The notes beneath the pieces were generated by a model, which worked only from the letters and a program-made list of their open reading frames with translations, had not been told where the DNA came from and made no database searches. Shown here one piece after another: positions 49,979 to 51,976 of a stretch of 51,976 nt of DNA; position 1 is the first letter of the stretch, and each line of letters opens with the position of its first letter. Both the position numbers and the translations under genes were made by a program. Origin of the DNA: Clostridiales bacterium (GTDB taxonomy: Bacteria > Bacillota > Clostridia > Christensenellales > Aristaeellaceae); NCBI GenBank assembly GCA_015056415.1, contig SVGJ01000013.1:1-51976 (forward strand), in the 5' to 3' direction.

Positions 49979-51976
49979 TCAGCCCTGCACCTCTTCGATG
50001 CCGATGACGCCGGTGACCACGTCGTCCAGGATGGCCATGACGTAGGGCAGGCCACGGTCAGTCTTACCCTGGAGCATGATCTCGTCCTTTTTCAAGCGGG
50101 TGGCGGGGGATTGGGACTGCAGGATGAGCAGGTCGCAGGACGCTTCGCCAGCGAGATACAGCGCGGCGATGTAGCGGCCGTTCGAGCCGTTCCTGTTAAA
50201 ATAGAAGGACTTCACGCCCTTGCCGTTGCGGTTCTGCCGCTCGAAATCCATGGCAGGGATGCGCTTGCCGTAGCCGCGCTCGCTCAGCAGGATCATCTGA
50301 TCTTTTTCGCCCAGCTGGCCGGCCCAGATGACCTCGTCGCCCTTTTCGACCTGCATGGCCTTCACGCCGGCGGAGATACGGCCCTGGGTGGGTACGGTAT
50401 CCAGCGCGAAGCGGATACACATACCGCTGCGGCTGATGAAGAGCAGGTCATCACGGGTTTCGGCGGGCGTGACGCACAGCAGCTCGTCGCCTGCATTGAT
50501 CTTGGTGGCAGCGAACTTCCTGGAGCGGACGTCGTAGTCTTTGGCGGCGGTGCGCTTGATCATGCCCTGTTTGGTGATGAACAGGAAATCAGGCTGCCTG
50601 GCCAGATCGCTCATGGGCATACAGGTGATGAGCAGCGGAACTTCGTTGTCCTCCAGGCCTGCCAGCACGCCGGAAAGCTGCTGTCCGCGGTCCTTGGGCT
50701 TGCACTCGGAAAGGGCGCCTACGCTCAGGGGATAGCAGTTGCCGTGGTTGGTGAAGAAAAGCAGCGTCTCGTCTGTCCTGGTGGTGAAGAGATACTGCGC
50801 CGCCTCCTTGGGATCCTCCTCGTAGGTGGGCAGGGGGTTCTTTTTGTAGAAGGCGGGATACATCCGCTTCAGATAGCCGCTGTGGGTAAAGGCCACGATG
50901 GCCTCCTCAGGCACGGGGGTCTCGTCCAGGGGCTCTGCGGGGCTGGACTCGATGCCCTCGATGGTGGTGCGGCGCTCGTCGGCGAATTCGTCGGCGATCT
51001 CCTGCAGCTCCTTGCGGATCACGTTCAGCAACTTCTTTTCGCTGCCCAGGATCCCCTCGAGCTTGTCGATGAGCTTGAGCAGGTCGGCATACTCCTTACG
51101 CAGGGCTTCGATCTCCAGGTTGGTGAGGCGTTGCAGGCGCATATCCAGGATCGCCTGGGCCTGCACCTCGGTCAGCTCGAAGCGTTCGATGAGCTTCTGC
51201 TTGGCTTCCTTGGGGTTTTTGCTGGCGCGGATCAGGGCGATGACCTCATCCAGGTTGTCCACGGCGATCATCAGGCCCTGCAAAATATGGGCGCGGGCCC
51301 TGGCCTGCTTGAGCTCATACTCTGTGCGGCGGGTCACTACATTCTTCTGGTGGCGGATGAAGTGGCCGATCATGGACTTCAGGCCCATCTGCACGGGCTT
51401 GCCCTCGGCAATGGCGACCATATTCACGCCGAAGGTGACCTGCAGGTCGGAATATTTGAAGAGGTAGGCCAGCACCTTTTCGGCATTGGAATCGCGCTTG
51501 AGCTCGATCACGGCACGCAGGCCGGTGCGGTCGCTTTCGTCGCGGATGTCGTAAATGCAGCCCAGGGCAGCCTTCTTTTCCTCAGAGAGCCTGAGGATCT
51601 TCTCCAGCATGGCGGCCTTGTTGACCTGGTAGGGCACCTCGGTGATAACGATGAGCTTGCGGCCGTTGGCGCCATCCTCGATGTGCACACGGGCGCGGAG
51701 GCTCAGCTTGGAGCGGCCGGTTTCGTAGCCCTTGCGGATCTCCTCGTTCTTCACCAGCACGCCGCCGGTGGGGAAATCCGGGCCGGGGATGATCTGCATC
51801 AGCTCGTCCAGGGAAATGTCGGGGTTTTCGATCTGGGCGATGACGGCGCGGACGCTCTCGGCCAGGTTGTGGGGCGGAATGTTGGTGGCCAGACCCACCG
51901 CGATGCCGCTGGCGCCGTTGACCAGCAGGTTCGGGAAGCGGGCCGGGAGCATATCCGGCTCCTTCAGCGTATCGTC
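49979..51976 (-). CDS. Type IIA topoisomerase subunit A, ParC-like, 3' part only
   Basis: The visible 665 codons run to the right window edge; the N-terminal part, including the catalytic tyrosine, lies outside. The sequence enters at [21 protein letters not shown], then [17 protein letters not shown] and PGPDFPTGG, shared by GyrA and Par[22 protein letters not shown] marks the end of the coiled-coil gate. The C-terminal propeller then begins [11 protein letters not shown], but where GyrA has its QRRGGKG box this protein has [15 protein letters not shown], and [14 protein letters not shown] recalls ParC. A late QNRNGKG is only a partial match. So a topoisomerase IV-like role is favoured over gyrase. 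It heads the DUF4097-ybaB-recR run. Confidence 0.88.
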   Translation of the reverse strand, partial: DDTLKEPDMLPARFPNLLVNGASGIAVGLATNIPPHNLAESVRAVIAQIENPDISLDELMQIIPGPDFPTGGVLVKNEEIRKGYETGRSKLSLRARVHIEDGANGRKLIVITEVPYQVNKAAMLEKILRLSEEKKAALGCIYDIRDESDRTGLRAVIELKRDSNAEKVLAYLFKYSDLQVTFGVNMVAIAEGKPVQMGLKSMIGHFIRHQKNVVTRRTEYELKQARARAHILQGLMIAVDNLDEVIALIRASKNPKEAKQKLIERFELTEVQAQAILDMRLQRLTNLEIEALRKEYADLLKLIDKLEGILGSEKKLLNVIRKELQEIADEFADERRTTIEGIESSPAEPLDETPVPEEAIVAFTHSGYLKRMYPAFYKKNPLPTYEEDPKEAAQYLFTTRTDETLLFFTNHGNCYPLSVGALSECKPKDRGQQLSGVLAGLEDNEVPLLITCMPMSDLARQPDFLFITKQGMIKRTAAKDYDVRSRKFAATKINAGDELLCVTPAETRDDLLFISRSGMCIRFALDTVPTQGRISAGVKAMQVEKGDEVIWAGQLGEKDQMILLSERGYGKRIPAMDFERQNRNGKGVKSFYFNRNGSNGRYIAALYLAGEASCDLLILQSQSPATRLKKDEIMLQGKTDRGLPYVMAILDDVVTGVIGIEEVQG

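Noticed and set aside
49720-50055. N-terminal extension of the DUF4097-like protein to 50055
   Set aside because: It would overlap the topoisomerase gene; GGAGGTGAG sits just before the ATG at 49920.

Overview
The window is about 52 kb of GC-rich DNA that looks like an endospore-forming or formerly spore-forming member of the Clostridia (Bacillota), perhaps a gut or rumen lineage of the Christensenellales/Oscillospirales kind. The evidence is a full-length Spo0A with a nearby 0A box, a small Firmicutes-type SRP RNA, a SAM-I riboswitch on metK, NrdR, strong AGGAGG ribosome binding sites, and consensus TTGACA/TATAAT promoters with 17-bp spacing. Species cannot be fixed from sequence alone. Nearly all genes are GC-rich; two minus-strand genes at 1-149 and 6665-7225 are clearly AT-rich and look acquired.

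Layout. 1-149: 5' part of an AT-rich P-loop kinase, expressed from a promoter/hairpin module that recurs at 7231-7310 in front of an AT-rich GrpB-like gene. 317-5220 (minus): trpB plus a nucleoside hydrolase, then a tightly overlapped operon of M28 peptidase, small membrane protein, gluQ and DUF6171-like protein. 5336-6460 (plus): a radical SAM enzyme. 7416-11082 (minus): a heterodimeric ABC exporter. 11204-15099 (minus): Na/Pi symporter, a MerR-type regulator with a 19-bp-spacer promoter, and a Cof-type HAD phosphatase. 15159-15231: tRNA-Ala(GGC). 15429-16190: spo0A. 16279-18861 (minus): a TtcA-like thiolation enzyme, SRP RNA, and metK under a SAM-I riboswitch.

18942-27211 (mostly plus): an anchored extracytoplasmic protein, a P-loop kinase, MBL hydrolase, comEC, holA and a membrane protein. 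Then comes a divergent pair, a 78-aa small protein and an XRE regulator with a Thr/Lys-repeat linker, sharing face-to-face promoters and tandem palindromes. A cluster of MmcQ-like, 53-aa basic, HAD and 134-aa proteins follows. 27308-36401 (minus): GH13 amylase-type enzyme and glycogen phosphorylase separated by three 34-nt hairpin units, then nitroreductase, sirtuin, M32 carboxypeptidase and MATE exporter.

36597-46858 (mostly plus): xylulokinase, a paralogous membrane-protein pair with its own XRE regulator behind a 10-bp inverted-repeat operator, nrdR and recQ (minus), galM, a secreted GH43 glycosidase and an MFS transporter. xylB, galM, GH43 and MFS suggest use of pentose-rich plant glycans. 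46909-51976 (minus): rmuC, recR, ybaB, a DUF4097-like protein and the 3' two-thirds or so of a type IIA topoisomerase A subunit that lacks a recognisable GyrA box.

The best candidates for something undescribed are the 24723-25585 divergon, the recurring promoter/hairpin module in front of AT-rich genes, the 38203-39845 operon and the 34-nt hairpin array. No CRISPR array, transposase, integrase or prophage gene was seen.
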